Shown: positions 1 through 16,290, counted from the first letter of the stretch. The stretch is DNA of 64,000 bases from Asterias rubens (GCF_902459465.1 NC_047064.1:2444762-2508761); one strand, 5' to 3'. Numbers and translations are program-made. Notes: generated by a model from the letters alone, not told the origin.

Positions 1-174
1 TGAAGTAGTTCAAATTTTGCCCTCACCATTAATCATAGTTTTTAATTTCTCAATATATATTATTTTATAGACTGCTTTTGTTTCTGTTTAACAAAATGAC
101 CTATTGTATCCTCTGACCTTTTCTGAAGACCTACAAATTAATTCTTTTTTTTCTTTTGTTTTGTTAAAATTTAG

Positions 175-6628
<6,454 letters not shown>

Positions 6629-7800
6629 ACTGATGTCAAAAAGTCAGACAAAACTCTATCATGAAATCTAAAAACAAATTTCCTTCAACCTTTGATAAGC
6701 TGAAGAACTGAAGAACAGCCTGGACAAGGTTTTTACAATTTTATTTGATTTAAACCAAATTATAAGGCCAGACGGTGACTTCGAGATGAGAGCTACACTC
6801 ATTTTGGCTGTGGATCCAAATCAACTGCCACCAGGGACACATTGCCACCTACTCCTGGGGCTGAAACGGTAGTCCGTAAGGACGTTGACATGAGTATCAT
6901 CCACTTGGAGCCTGGCTGGTAGAGCAGAGCAGCGCTACACCTGGTCGACATTGCCGGAAAAATGCAAGAAAAAAACTACTTCGAAACAAACAAACAAACA
7001 AACTCTTGACTAGGACTTGAATGTACTTGCACAACGTTTGTTCGATGTTCGATCGAGGCAAAGTCTGCCTCGATTGACGTCACAAAAGGGGTAGGCGGAG
7101 TCACCCCCACACAACTTTATCAATTTTTTTAACCATATAAATCGTTAAAAACAATTACTCAAAAAATTATTTTATTGTTCAGAAACATATACTCTAATGT
7201 TTGAAGAAAAAAAAGAGGTATATTTCCAGGTGACTTTAATCATGAGTGAGCTGTGTAAACCCAAAACGACAAAATTGTAATTTGGCTGGACTTTGAGATA
7301 CATAATGGGGTCTAACTTTTCTACACAGAAAATGTTCGTAATAGAAAAAGCAGAAAGACTGTCACCGACTGTAAAGATTGAAGAATTTCCACTGTGTGAC
7401 TTCAAATGTTACATAGAAGAAAAACATTCCTAAGCAAAAGTGTATTTCTTAAACAATAGAAACAATTTGACCGCTTGTGTGTGCGTACACAATGGTTCTG
7501 CATTGTTAGGCCATTCATCTTTTTACAGAAATCCCTGACAAATTATTATGCCTTTTGCTTTGCTTCTAGTCAGCAATGTTTCTGAAATACAAATTCTGCT
7601 TATGGCTGCTTTTTAAATGGAAAACATCTACTCACAGGCCGTTTGAAATTGGGCCCGGTTGTAAAACTTTGATTTTTTAATCTGACAATTAATTTTATAA
7701 AAGAAATAAATTCAGATTTTAACCATTGGCAATTCTTTCCAGCTAATGTCTATTCATTTGAATTGATAAATAAATTCTAATTATTTATAAATAAAGCTTT
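6629..7800 (+). other. AARSD1 3' UTR / 3' flank with candidate poly(A) signals
   Basis: Follows the AARSD1 stop. AATAAA occurs at 7705-7710, 7769-7774 and 7790-7795, so a 3' UTR of about 1.1 kb is possible. A diverged SINE-like repeat at about 6770-6900 and a (CAAA)n-type stretch at 6988-7003 lie within it. No coding sequence was recognised. The true cleavage site cannot be chosen from sequence alone. Confidence 0.4.
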
Positions 7801-7937
7801 GTAAGCCGTGTTAAAGATTTTGTTTCTTCTCTCTCTATTTCAATAACGGTTTACAGGTTTTCCATTTGTGTCCATATTTGATTTAGAGTGAGTGGCCTGA
7901 GGGTTCAACCCAAGCAGAGCCTATGAGAATAGGGAGA

Positions 7938-8065
7938 CTGCTAACATTAAGGCTATGGGCTGTGTAAAGCTCAGTTGCTTGAACGCTGGCACGGGTATTT
8001 TGGAGGTCGCAGGTTCAAATTCCACTCTAGTTCAACCTAAAATTATTTTCATTTTAGTGAACCCT
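7938..8065 (+). repeat. tRNA-like SINE, diverged
   Basis: Has the family start 'aatagggagactgc', an A-box-like 'gctcagttgcttgaacg', a B-box 'ggttcaaattcc' and the downstream 'tctagttcaacc'. Same family as 9771-9862 and 12277-12424. Confidence 0.65.
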
Positions 8066-8069
8066 TCGT

Positions 8070-9520
8070 AAAGTTATTAATTTCATCTGGTTGATAATTA
8101 ATAAAGTTGGTATAAAATAGTTTTAAACTTGACAAAATTCATTGGTTTAATAAAGATACTTCTTCCATCCTCCATGGTCCAGTCTGGGGTAAGTTTAGTA
8201 AGTTTGTTCAGTTGGATGTTGTTCAAACACGGATCTAAACGTCGGTTTGTTGAACCATGGAGGAAAAATTAGTTGAACTATAACCTCATTGGGTTTACCT
8301 ATCTTGTGCCTAGACGCAATAAAGTTTAACCGAATCGGTTTAGGTCTAGAGTTCACAGGAAAAGAAGAAGATGTCTAGTCTGTTCAAACACAGTTTTACA
8401 AGTCGGTTTAAATTAAGTTTGTTGAACCAGTTGAACTTATTTATAACCTCATTGGAAATAGCTTTTAAAGTGTCTGGACGCAATACAAGTTAGACCTTCC
8501 AGGAAAAGACGGAATCCAATCTATATTATGTGCTAAGGAGATCTCGTCTGGCCTCCGTCTGCCTGCAGTCACGGCTGTGTTGACAAAAATGATTTAACGC
8601 CAGTAAAGAACACAACACTACACAACATTGACCGACTATTATCCTGTGATTGAGTTTGTACATGCCAATAGTTTGTTGTTTATTGTACAGTTTGGTGCCG
8701 ATTTCATAAAACCAGTATTAAATCCTGAATGTCTTTATTTGTTAGCAAATGTTTCATGGTCTATATGCATACACATGACCCTGAAGAAGTTTCCAATCGT
8801 AGAGACGGCCTAACTTTACATTAATAAAATAATAGCGTTGAAGTTAATTATTCATTTAAATGTTGAGAAGTTTTGGTGCAGGTTCAAACATCTTAAACAA
8901 TTAATCCATTCAAAGTATTAACAAAAAAAATGGATTCCAGGCTAGATAACTTGCTTTATTTGCACACGTTTCCTCTCAAAACGGGTTTCCTGGTTCATTG
9001 ACCTTATGTCAGTTCTGTTACATTGTGTAATTATTCGTTTTAATTGCAGTTGCTAACAAACCCGTTCAAATAATCCCTGTTAATAAAACCCCTGTTAAAA
9101 AACACCTAATTTTGATTACGACATAGCACAACGGGCTGCCAAAATTGTTCAGTGTTCTTATACAACACTCACTTGGCAAAATAATTGGTATCAGACAGCG
9201 TCCACAGACCAAGTGAAGATGGCCGGTGAGCTTTTATGTCGTGAAAAGGAGTTAACGAGTAAGACGAAACTACACCGTTGTATAGTGTCACAGGTGATGC
9301 GTTCTCTGCCATACAAACTTGAGGCCAGGACGACCACGACGCAATGGAGATCGAGAAAGCTTGAATTGGCTCTAATTTGAATTCCAAGAATGTAATGTTA
9401 GGACAGAAAATGGATTGATGTATTTTTGTTTGTTGTAATGTCTCCAGGATCAGGCTGTTGGATTTGTCGGTCACATTTAAGAATGTGTGACATTTATTAG
9501 ACACTTAAAAAAACTTGACA
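8070..9520. other. Intergenic, nothing recognised
   Basis: AT-rich intergenic sequence between AARSD1 and the nanos locus. At 8190-8440 a loosely repeated 'gttcaaacac...ggtttgttgaacca' motif occurs in related forms. The open frames here have no recognisable domain. Confidence 0.4.
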
Positions 9521-9523
9521 CTT

Positions 9524-9690
9524 AAGCCCGGTTCATACTTCCTGCGAATGCGAATGGGACGTCACAACCCTCCTTTCGGAGCGATATTCGCAAGTGAGTT
9601 GAGGGCGGGCAACTCAGGGCGAGTTTCGTTGCGTTGTTGTGACGTAAACATTCGTATCGCATTTGCATTCTCAGGATGAACCGGGATTTA
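9524..9690. mobile_element. MITE family E ('AAGCCCGGTTCATACTTCC' ends)
   Basis: Inverted-repeat element starting 'aagcccggttcatacttcc' and ending '...ttctcaggatgaaccggg'. It is rich in 'gcgaatgcgaa' and CpG. A second, diverged copy is at 51238-51392 with 'aaccgggctt' at its far end. Confidence 0.7.
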
Positions 9691-9770
9691 TATGCGTAAT
9701 TTCTTGGAGAAGTGTTCGCCTCTAAAAAAAAGTGTATGGTCTTGACGTTTCAAACATTGATAACCACATG

Positions 9771-9862
9771 GAGATAACCCAGCTCAGTTGATAGAGCGCC
9801 GGCACGTTAAACCGGAGGTCGTAGGTTCAAATCCCGCTCTAGTCAATTTTTCTTTGTTCAAT
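9771..9862 (+). repeat. tRNA(Asn)-like SINE head
   Basis: Near tRNA-like segment: D-arm 'agctcagttgatagagc', anticodon arm around 'ccggcacgttaaaccgg' (GTT at the anticodon position, but C instead of U at position 33), and T-arm 'aggttcaaatcccgctct'. It continues into the family's 'agtcaa....tttgttcaa.cc' segment. The imperfect stems and shared tail argue for a SINE, not a working tRNA gene. Confidence 0.7.
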
Positions 9863-10269
9863 CCAAAATCATTTATTTTAAATCTTCAGAAATACACACA
9901 ATGATTACAAGTTGGACAGGGACTGTCAAGGTTATACATAAAGAATGAAAACTTTCATCATGAGATGTGTAAAACCATGATTAAACATACAATTAAAAAC
10001 CGCAAGCATTAACATAAAAAAGGTCCACCCTCGGCTTCAGTAAATGACGAATGAAATATGAAATATAATTATTCTTGTCAGGCTCTAATAAATATAGACT
10101 TTTGATTTTCATGACATGCGATTTTCTATAAAGCCGAAGTTTAGGAAAGCACAACCTTGCAAGATGACTCACTGTCACTCAGATTGGTTCTCATAAAAGA
10201 CTCAATCTTGCTATTGAAACCCTTGGCACAGAGCGTCAAGTACCCATGACTTCTTGACAAATCAGTGTA

Positions 10270-10632
10270 ATTACTCCCTTTGTTGGTAAACAAGTTTGCC
10301 GGCTCGTGTTTGAAGAAGTCCTAACAATTATAGTCACTGCTTGGAATCATTGGCTCGTGGCAGATTGTGGGCTTTGGTCATTAACCATCCTATTGAGCCA
10401 TGCGCCTCAGTAGTTCTGACCATGGAGTGTTCCGACCAAGCCCCCATCGGGAGCATAGAGTGCGGCCCGAGATCAACGGTATCAATAAAAAGGTGCGACT
10501 GTCTTATCTCACCGCCATCCCGAACCAAGACGTTATGGATATAAAGTGTGACCGTTTAGATGGGCGCATCACATTTGATTTGCCCTGCAATCAGTTCACA
10601 TCAAGTTCTCCCTCAGTCTTAATTTTAGCAAG
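10270..10632 (+). promoter_or_regulatory. Conserved 5' flank of nanos copy 1 (promoter/5' leader candidate)
   Basis: About 360 bp upstream of the first nanos ATG aligns, inverted, with the upstream flanks of the other two copies (14589-14998, 19611-20020). Shared blocks include 'aagtttgccggctcgt', 'ttgtgggctttggtcatta', 'gccatgcgcctcagtagttc', 'aagcccccatcgggagca' and 'cagttcacatcaag'. Copy 1 lacks a roughly 30-bp segment found in both others (after 'caccgccatc'). No TATA box or transcription start could be assigned. Confidence 0.5.
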
Positions 10633-11220
10633 ATGAATTCCAGTGCGTCTGTCTTCCTTCAAGAAAATGAGCTGGCTATCGAGATGCTCATCAACGAGCC
10701 AAGAGAGTTCGATCGCTTCCACGACTACTTCGGTCTTGCCCGCCTCGTCACTCCAGCTACTCCCGTCTCCAAGCCATTCGTCACTCAAGCTGCTCCCGTC
10801 TCCGAGCCACACTTACTCCTGGAACATGGTCAAGAAATGAAGCAAGATCAAGAATTCACGAAAGACACCGGGTTCCGTCCCTTTACCATCGACGAGCTGT
10901 CCCGAGAAAACCGTCCACAGCAAGCAAACCGCTGGGTGGTTCCCAAGCCGACATGGTGCGTCTTCTGCAAGAATAACGGCGAGAGCGAAGAGGTGTACAC
11001 ATCCCATGTACTAAAGAACAGCCTTGACGTGGTTGCCTGTCCCAGGCTACGAGCTTACACCTGTCCACTGTGTGGTGTCAACGGAGACACCGCACACACC
11101 GTCAAGTATTGCCCATCCAACCTCGGCAGCCTTCATCCAGCTCCGGTCAAGATTCAACCTCTTGGGGTGTACTTGAGCAGCAAGTTCATCCCCTCTGCAG
11201 GAACCAGAATTTCCGTCTGA
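10633..11220 (+). CDS. nanos: Nanos homologue, copy 1
   Basis: Single-exon gene of 195 residues. The C-terminal half is a complete Nanos double CCHC zinc finger: C109, C112, H125, C136 / C144, C147, H155, C160, with the exact family spacing CX2CX12HX10C-X7-CX2CX7HX4C. N-terminal residues 26-39 (F26, F29, D31-Y32-F33-G34-L35) resemble the NOT1-interacting motif through which vertebrate Nanos recruits CCR4-NOT. Known role: with Pumilio, translational repression and decay of target mRNAs in germline precursors. The ATG is chosen because homology with the other copies starts there and the intervening frame is open. A histone-type hairpin begins 25 nt after the stop. AATAAA occurs at 11300-11305 and 11312-11317. 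Confidence 0.95.
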   Translation: MNSSASVFLQENELAIEMLINEPREFDRFHDYFGLARLVTPATPVSKPFVTQAAPVSEPHLLLEHGQEMKQDQEFTKDTGFRPFTIDELSRENRPQQANRWVVPKPTWCVFCKNNGESEEVYTSHVLKNSLDVVACPRLRAYTCPLCGVNGDTAHTVKYCPSNLGSLHPAPVKIQPLGVYLSSKFIPSAGTRISV

Positions 11221-11245
11221 CTCCAAGATGAACATCGTTTACACC

Positions 11246-11261
11246 GGCTCTTCTCAGAGCC
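11246..11261 (+). promoter_or_regulatory. Histone-type 3' stem-loop of nanos copy 1
   Basis: GGCTCT-TCTC-AGAGCC: a perfect 6-bp stem with a 4-nt loop, fitting the replication-dependent histone mRNA stem-loop consensus GGYYYU-UHUH-ARRRCC. It is followed by AACACA (cleavage-site-like CA) and, at 11272-11282, purine-rich CAAAAAAGAGA resembling the histone downstream element that pairs with U7 snRNA. It starts 25 nt after the stop codon. Confidence 0.75.
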
Positions 11262-12005
11262 AACACATATTCAAAAAAGAGATTTGTCATGTCTGTCTAA
11301 ATAAATTTTACAATAAATAGATTATAAGGATCATACCATTAAAATAATTAAATGCTTTAACTTTACATCGGGGATGGACTACAGCCAAGACACATAACAT
11401 AATATTTATTATTACATTATGAAAAAAAATAATGCCGGGTATAGTAAACTCTGGGCTGCTTTCAATCAGTAAATGTGTGAGAGGGGTTGGCCTTTGAGGG
11501 CGGGGGTTACAAAAAGCAACATTAGAGCAAACAAGGGACACAATAGTTTGGGGAACATCATGAATTTAGCAGGATGTACCGTAAGTTTTTTCTTCAATTT
11601 TCTTACACCCCATTCTTTGATCTATTTTGGGGGGAAACTTGCAGGACCCCCGCTATTCCCACAAAAAAAAATTGCATTGACACAATTTTTACATCATTAA
11701 CTTTTTTTTCTTCCAACCTGTTTAACCATGGTTTAACACGCTGCATATTTTGGACGATTGCATCCATTGTTATGCCGGGTGAGTTCTCTTCGGGGCATTT
11801 CCCTTTCATGATGTCCCCAACCTATTCAAGCCTTGACTTCGTATCGTGCCGTCTTCTCGTAATTTGATAAAAACGAGATAACAAACAACATTTCCATTTG
11901 TTGCATATTGCTTATTACTGGTATTCAGCTGTTGTTATTTAAAAGCAATGATCAATGCAAGTTTTTATTCGAAAGCGTAAATAAATGACTGAGCAGCGGC
12001 AGAAT

Positions 12006-12508
12006 TTAAAGGCAGTGAACACTATTGGTAAGTGCCAAAGACAAGCCTTCACAGTTGGTTTATCTCAACATATATGCATATAAATAACAAACCTGTGAAA
12101 ATTTGAGCTCAATCGGTCATCAAAGTTGCGAGATAATAATGAAAGAAGTTGTCACACGAAGTTGTGTGCGTTTAGTTCTAAACTTGAGGTCTCGAAATCA
12201 AATTCGTGGAAAATTACTTCTTTCTCGAAAACTATGGCACTTCAGGGGGAGCCGTTTCTCACAATGTTTTATACTGATTTTTGGGGTTGAACAAAGAATT
12301 GACTAGAGTGGGATTCGAACCAACGACCTCCGGATTAACGTGCCGGCGCTCTACCAACTGAGCTATCTAGCCCTATATTGGCGGTGTCCCTATTTTGTCA
12401 ATATCTTTGTTCGGGGTGCCATACTATACTGTCAACCTCTCCCCATTACTCGTCACCAAGAAAGGTTTTATGCCAATAATTATTACCAATAGTGTCCACT
12501 GCCTTTAA
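12006..12508 (+). mobile_element. TTAA-MITE family A, full copy interrupted by a SINE
   Basis: Begins TTAA-aggcagtgaacactattgg and ends agtgtccactgcct-TTAA. The SINE at 12277-12424 is inserted in the middle with a 7-bp duplication TATACTG on both sides. Confidence 0.85.
12277..12424 (-). mobile_element. tRNA-like SINE (reverse) inserted in a MITE
   Basis: About 148 bp flanked by TATACTG target duplications (12270-12276 and 12425-12431). On the minus strand it has A-box 'tagctcagttggtagagcg' and B-box 'ggttcgaatcccac'. Its remaining part, 'tgtccctattttgtcaatat' on +, recurs at 15303 and next to the 57.7-kb satellite. Confidence 0.8.
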
Positions 12509-12699
12509 GTGCATGTAAACCCTTCTTGTTTTACAATTAGTTCCCTTTATATTGACAGTTCAATTGAAATAATTCATCTCAAAATACTTTTACGATAATG
12601 ATTCAGACTAATTTCCCGTCCACACTCTAAACAAACTCGCAAAATTTATAAACAAACCGACGAACAAGATTCCTACGTCTGTGCAAAGTAATGGTTGAC

Positions 12700-12855
12700 G
12701 TAGGCACATTTGCTACATAAATGTTTTCGGTTGCAATTTTGTCCAGATCAAAACTTTGCGAGCGAAAGTTACAAAGTAATGGTTGACGTAGACATAAATG
12801 TTTTCGGTTGCAATTTTGTCCAGATCAAAACTTTGCGAGCGAAGGTTAAATCACA
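12700..12855. repeat. Short tandem duplication
   Basis: Two adjacent copies of about 75-85 bp, both containing 'aaagtaatggttgacgtag', 'aaatgttttcggttgcaa' and 'tccagatcaaaactttgcga'. Also present in the second 5-kb unit. Confidence 0.85.
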
Positions 12856-12882
12856 GGAGGGCGGTATTCCGAGAAAGACCGT

Positions 12883-13034
12883 GGGTGCGTTCGTTTAGCT
12901 TCCCTGGGTCATCCCCTGTGTGTGACGGTTTTTTTTTCCAGGACAAACGTGGGTAATTATCTGCACACGTTCGTCCTGGAAAAACAAGTCGTCACACAAC
13001 GGGGTCGACCCAGGGAAGCTAAACGAACGCACCC
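12883..13034. mobile_element. Foldback MITE ('GGGTGCGTTCGTTTAGCTTC' ends)
   Basis: 152-bp inverted-repeat element: GGGTGCGTTCGTTTAGCTTC at the left and its complement at the right, with further imperfect pairing inwards (ccaggacaaacgtg / cacgttcgtcctgg). The ends resemble hAT-type MITEs, but no 8-bp duplication is visible. Duplicated at 17901-18052. Confidence 0.8.
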
Positions 13035-13484
13035 TGGCTTTATGGAACCAAGTCTTTAAAATTACAGACAAAGTTACATGAAACCCCGGTTTAATAAAAG
13101 ACTTCGCACGACTTCCACTGGGCTCCTTATTCATAATTAATTTCAAGTAGCCTATGTTAATATAACCGGCAATGTGGGAGGGGGTTGGCATTTGGGAAGA
13201 CGGGAAATTACAAACATTTAAAATTAGAGCAAACAATAAACCCTCTAGCTTGGGTGGATAATAAGGGAAAAGCATAATATTGGGACGCGTTCACCGTAAC
13301 TTTTTTCTTCAATTTTCATCCGTACCCCAAAGGTTTTTACATACAATTCCCCCCCCCTCCGGGAAATTTGCATTTCGAAGACCTCCCCCACCTCTCGCTA
13401 TTCCCACGTACATTGCATTGAAAACACAGAATTAACTTTTTTGCAACCTGATTTCCCTGTCCTTACTCTATGATTTCAGGAACT

Positions 13485-13660
13485 GGACACAATTGGTAGT
13501 TACTCAAAAAATTGTTAGCATAAAAACTTAATTGTTATTGATAAATGGAGAGCTGTTGATAAAATAAAACATTGTAAGAAACGGCTCCCTCTGAAGTATC
13601 GTAGTTTTCGAAAAAGAGTAACTTTCCACTAAAATAATTTGTTTATTTGATCTCGAGACC
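13485..13660 (-). mobile_element. TTAA-MITE family A, partial reverse copy
   Basis: Contains 'gtaagaaacggctccctctg' and the reverse-orientation left half of the family. The other half is missing. Duplicated at 18503-18678. Confidence 0.75.
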
Positions 13661-13968
13661 TCAGACCATGGAGCAATTGCTCCATGCTCAGACCCACCCG
13701 TACGACTGCCGATCCATCTGAATAAGAAGAAGGACTAACGACACCTTTTTTTTTTTTTTAATCATTGTCGGTCGTATTCTATGTGACCCACAAGTTAGAA
13801 AGGGGTAGCCAATGGTAACTTAAAAGTGGTGCGTTTATAAGTTTTGCTCGTCAGAACTGTTTTGAAATCACACTAACTTATATTATTTGTATTCTTTAAA
13901 ATCGTTATTTGCTTTATTATTTTAAATAATTAGGCAGACATGGCAGATCTCTTTTTGGAATATGTGTT

Positions 13969-13984
13969 GGCTCTGATAAGAGCC
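13969..13984 (-). promoter_or_regulatory. Histone-type 3' stem-loop of nanos copy 2
   Basis: On the minus strand GGCTCT-TATC-AGAGCC, 25 nt after the stop codon, as in copy 1. The stem is perfect and the loop differs from copy 1 by one base that the UHUH consensus allows. Downstream on the minus strand come AACACA and then CCAAAAAGAGATCT (13945-13958), histone-downstream-element-like. AATAAA (minus) is at 13913-13918. Confidence 0.75.
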
Positions 13985-14009
13985 GGTTTGAACGCTGGTC
14001 ATCTTGGAG

Positions 14010-14588
14010 TCAGACGGAAATTCTTATTCCTGTAGATGAGATGAATTTGTTGTTCAAGTAGACCCGAAGAGGTTGAATCTTGACCGGAGCTGGATGAAGG
14101 CTGCCGAGGTTGGACGGGCAATACTTGATGGTGTGTGCGGTGTCTCCGTTGACACCACACAGTGGACAGGTGTAAGCTCGTAGCCTGGGACAGGCAACCT
14201 TGTCAAGGCTGTTCTTCAGTACATGGGATGTATACATCTCTTCGCTCTCGCCGTTATTCTTGCAGAAGACGCACCATGTCGGCTTGGAAACCACCCAGCG
14301 GTTTGCTCGCTGTGGGCGGCTCTCTCGGGACAGCTCATCGATGGTGAAGGGACGGAATCCGGTGTCTGTACTACTGTCTTGATCTTGCTTCATATCTTGA
14401 CCATCTTTCGGGACGAAGTGTGGCTCGGAGACGGGAGCAGCTTGTGTGACGAATGGCTCGGAGACGGGAGTGACGAGGCGGGCAAGACCGAAGTAGTCGT
14501 GGAAGCGATCGAACTCTCTTGGCTCGTTGATGAGCATCTCGATGGCCAACTCATTTTCTTGAAGGAAGACAGACCCGCTGGAATTCAT
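14010..14588 (-). CDS. nanos: Nanos homologue, copy 2
   Basis: Single-exon gene of 192 residues, inverted relative to copy 1. The full Nanos zinc-finger pair is present: C106, C109, H122, C133 / C141, C144, H152, C157. The NIM-like segment F26-L38 is identical to copy 1. It differs from copy 1 mainly in the linker (a 3-residue deletion near residue 41 and changes at about 59-74), plus a few finger changes (V/M, V/K, V/I), so this pair is an older duplicate than copies 2 and 3. Expected role as for copy 1, in post-transcriptional repression with Pumilio and CCR4-NOT. Start chosen by alignment with copy 1. Confidence 0.94.
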   Translation of the reverse strand: MNSSGSVFLQENELAIEMLINEPREFDRFHDYFGLARLVTPVSEPFVTQAAPVSEPHFVPKDGQDMKQDQDSSTDTGFRPFTIDELSRESRPQRANRWVVSKPTWCVFCKNNGESEEMYTSHVLKNSLDKVACPRLRAYTCPLCGVNGDTAHTIKYCPSNLGSLHPAPVKIQPLRVYLNNKFISSTGIRISV

Positions 14589-14998
14589 CTTGCATATAAA
14601 TTTTAGCTTAAGACTGAGAGATGACTTGATGTGAACTGATTGCGGGGCAAATCAAATGTGATGACCACTCACTAAACGGCCACACATTTTTATCCATAAC
14701 GTCTTGGTTCGGGTTGGTGTTTGAAGACAATAGGGACTCCTCGATGGCGGTGAGATAAGACAGTCTCACCTTCTTATTGATACCATTGATCCCTGGCCGC
14801 AGTCAATGCATGATTGCTCCCGATGGGGGCTTGGTTGGAACACGGTCGGAACTACTGAGGCGCATGGCTGAATGGGATGGTAATGACCAAAGCCCACAAC
14901 CTGCCACGAGCCAGTGATTCCAAGAAGTGGCTATAGTTAGGACTTCTTCAAAGACGAGCCGGCAAACTTGTTAACCAACAAAAGGGAGTAATAAAGCA
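14589..14998 (-). promoter_or_regulatory. Conserved 5' flank of nanos copy 2
   Basis: Inverted match to 10270-10632 and near-copy of 19611-20020. Relative to copy 1 it has about 30 extra bp ('gaggagtccctattgtct...' on minus). It carries most of the substitutions that separate the two 5-kb units. Confidence 0.5.
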
Positions 14999-15302
14999 AT
15001 CTTGGATATGAAAGACTAAATCAATGACATGATTGGGTCTTAACTCATCTGAAAAAAACCCCAATAGGCCTACATCAAAGATTGTTATCAAGCCTACTTC
15101 GACTATCTTTGCGCAGGAGATGATCAGCGGACTTGAAACGGGCGGGAACTCCTTCCCGTTTTTGTGGCGAAAATCCCCTAAATACGAAATATTTATGTAC
15201 GGAATAACTTACCGTTTGGTATTATAAAGTGAACTAACTGGTTAAAGTAAGCTACCATAGACTCAGAAAAATGTGAGCGTTCTTTTTGCATTGTCAATCG
15301 GT

Positions 15303-16290
15303 ATTGACACAATATCTTTGTTCGGGGTGCCAGTCAGAAGCCATACAACCGTTAACTGCCGTTTTTTTGTTCTTAATCTGAAGCCAAGGACTCACTTAAC
15401 GGTAGATCATTTCAAACAAGTTGGTTGGCTCCCAGTCCAGAACCGGATTGATCAATTGAAACTATGTAGTATATTTCGTATCTTGACTTCCTTGGCTCCG
15501 GATTATTTTAAAGATTTTTTTCAACTGACAAGTAGTACTCGCTTCTATAACACCCGATCAAATCACTTTTCTTTTGATATTCCCCATCATCACAGTTATG
15601 GTCAACACTCCTTCCGAGTTTCTGGGGCAAAGTTATGGAATAAACTTCCCATCATGCTCCGGAACACAAATTCATCCCTAGCCAAATTTAAAAAAACTCT
15701 CAAACTGCATTACTTTGATAAGTTGCAGCTCCAGGAGGATGCATTGTTTGTAGTCGGTTAATTTATTCTTTTTTTTCATTAGAACAGTACTCGTGGTGAC
15801 ACAGTGGCCGGGCCAGGTGACACGAATCAATTTGTTTGTTGTTGGGTGTCTTGGTCGCCTATTCCATTTGTTTTATTTCATGTGCAATTTTCTAGTCATA
15901 GTTTTATACTTGTATTTTAATGTGTCTTCAGTGTTTCTGCATTTTTATTTTGTATAGAGGACCACAATGGAAATAAGCTTATTTCAGCTTTTTTGTGTTA
16001 TCCTCGACAATTCCTCAGATTCAAATGTCTTTTCCCTTGTATTTTTTATCTGTTTTTGTCCAATTGTTGTATTTTAAAGAATTCTGTGGAGATTGTCTAA
16101 TAAACAAACAAACAAACAAAGCCAGGGATCACACCCAAATTACGATACAACCTGGGAAGCGGCAGCCAGGGGATCACCTTAAGGGGATGCGACTTTTTGT
16201 TTCAGATATCAATGTAAACCACAAGGGAAACTGACTGGGTAAATTTTGAAATGATTTTTGGGGTTGAACAAAGAATTGACTAGAGTGGGA
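15303..16290 (-). mobile_element. SINE-family element split by a LINE 3' end
   Basis: 15303-15361 ('tatctttgttcggggtgcca' to 'aaccgttaactgccg') and 16121-16290 ('gccagggatcacacccaaat' to 'gactagagtgggattc') are the two halves of the same repeat, seen joined in the 57.7-kb array. The LINE piece 15362-16120 lies between them. Confidence 0.75.
15362..16120 (+). mobile_element. 5'-truncated LINE 3' end with reverse-transcriptase tail
   Basis: The open frame continues from the SINE into the element and ends at 15761. It encodes the typical C-terminal part of CR1/L2-like LINE reverse transcriptases: GWLPVQNRIDQLKL, FYNTRSN, SFRVSGAKLWNKLP, FKKTLKLHYF. Catalytic motifs are absent. The element ends in a (CAAA)n-type tail at 16102-16120. 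Clade uncertain. Confidence 0.8.

Noticed and set aside
9771..9862. Possible functional tRNA-Asn gene
   Set aside because: Mismatched stems, C at position 33, and continuation into a tail shared with other dispersed copies mark it as a SINE.
12895..13275. 126-codon minus frame, duplicated at 17913-18293
   Set aside because: It crosses a foldback MITE and has no recognisable domain; it is preserved only because the 5-kb unit is recent.
14223..14606. 127-codon open frame opposite nanos copy 2 (also 19245-19628)
   Set aside because: Antisense shadow of the nanos coding sequence; the repeated WLGDGS pattern only mirrors the VSEP repeats.
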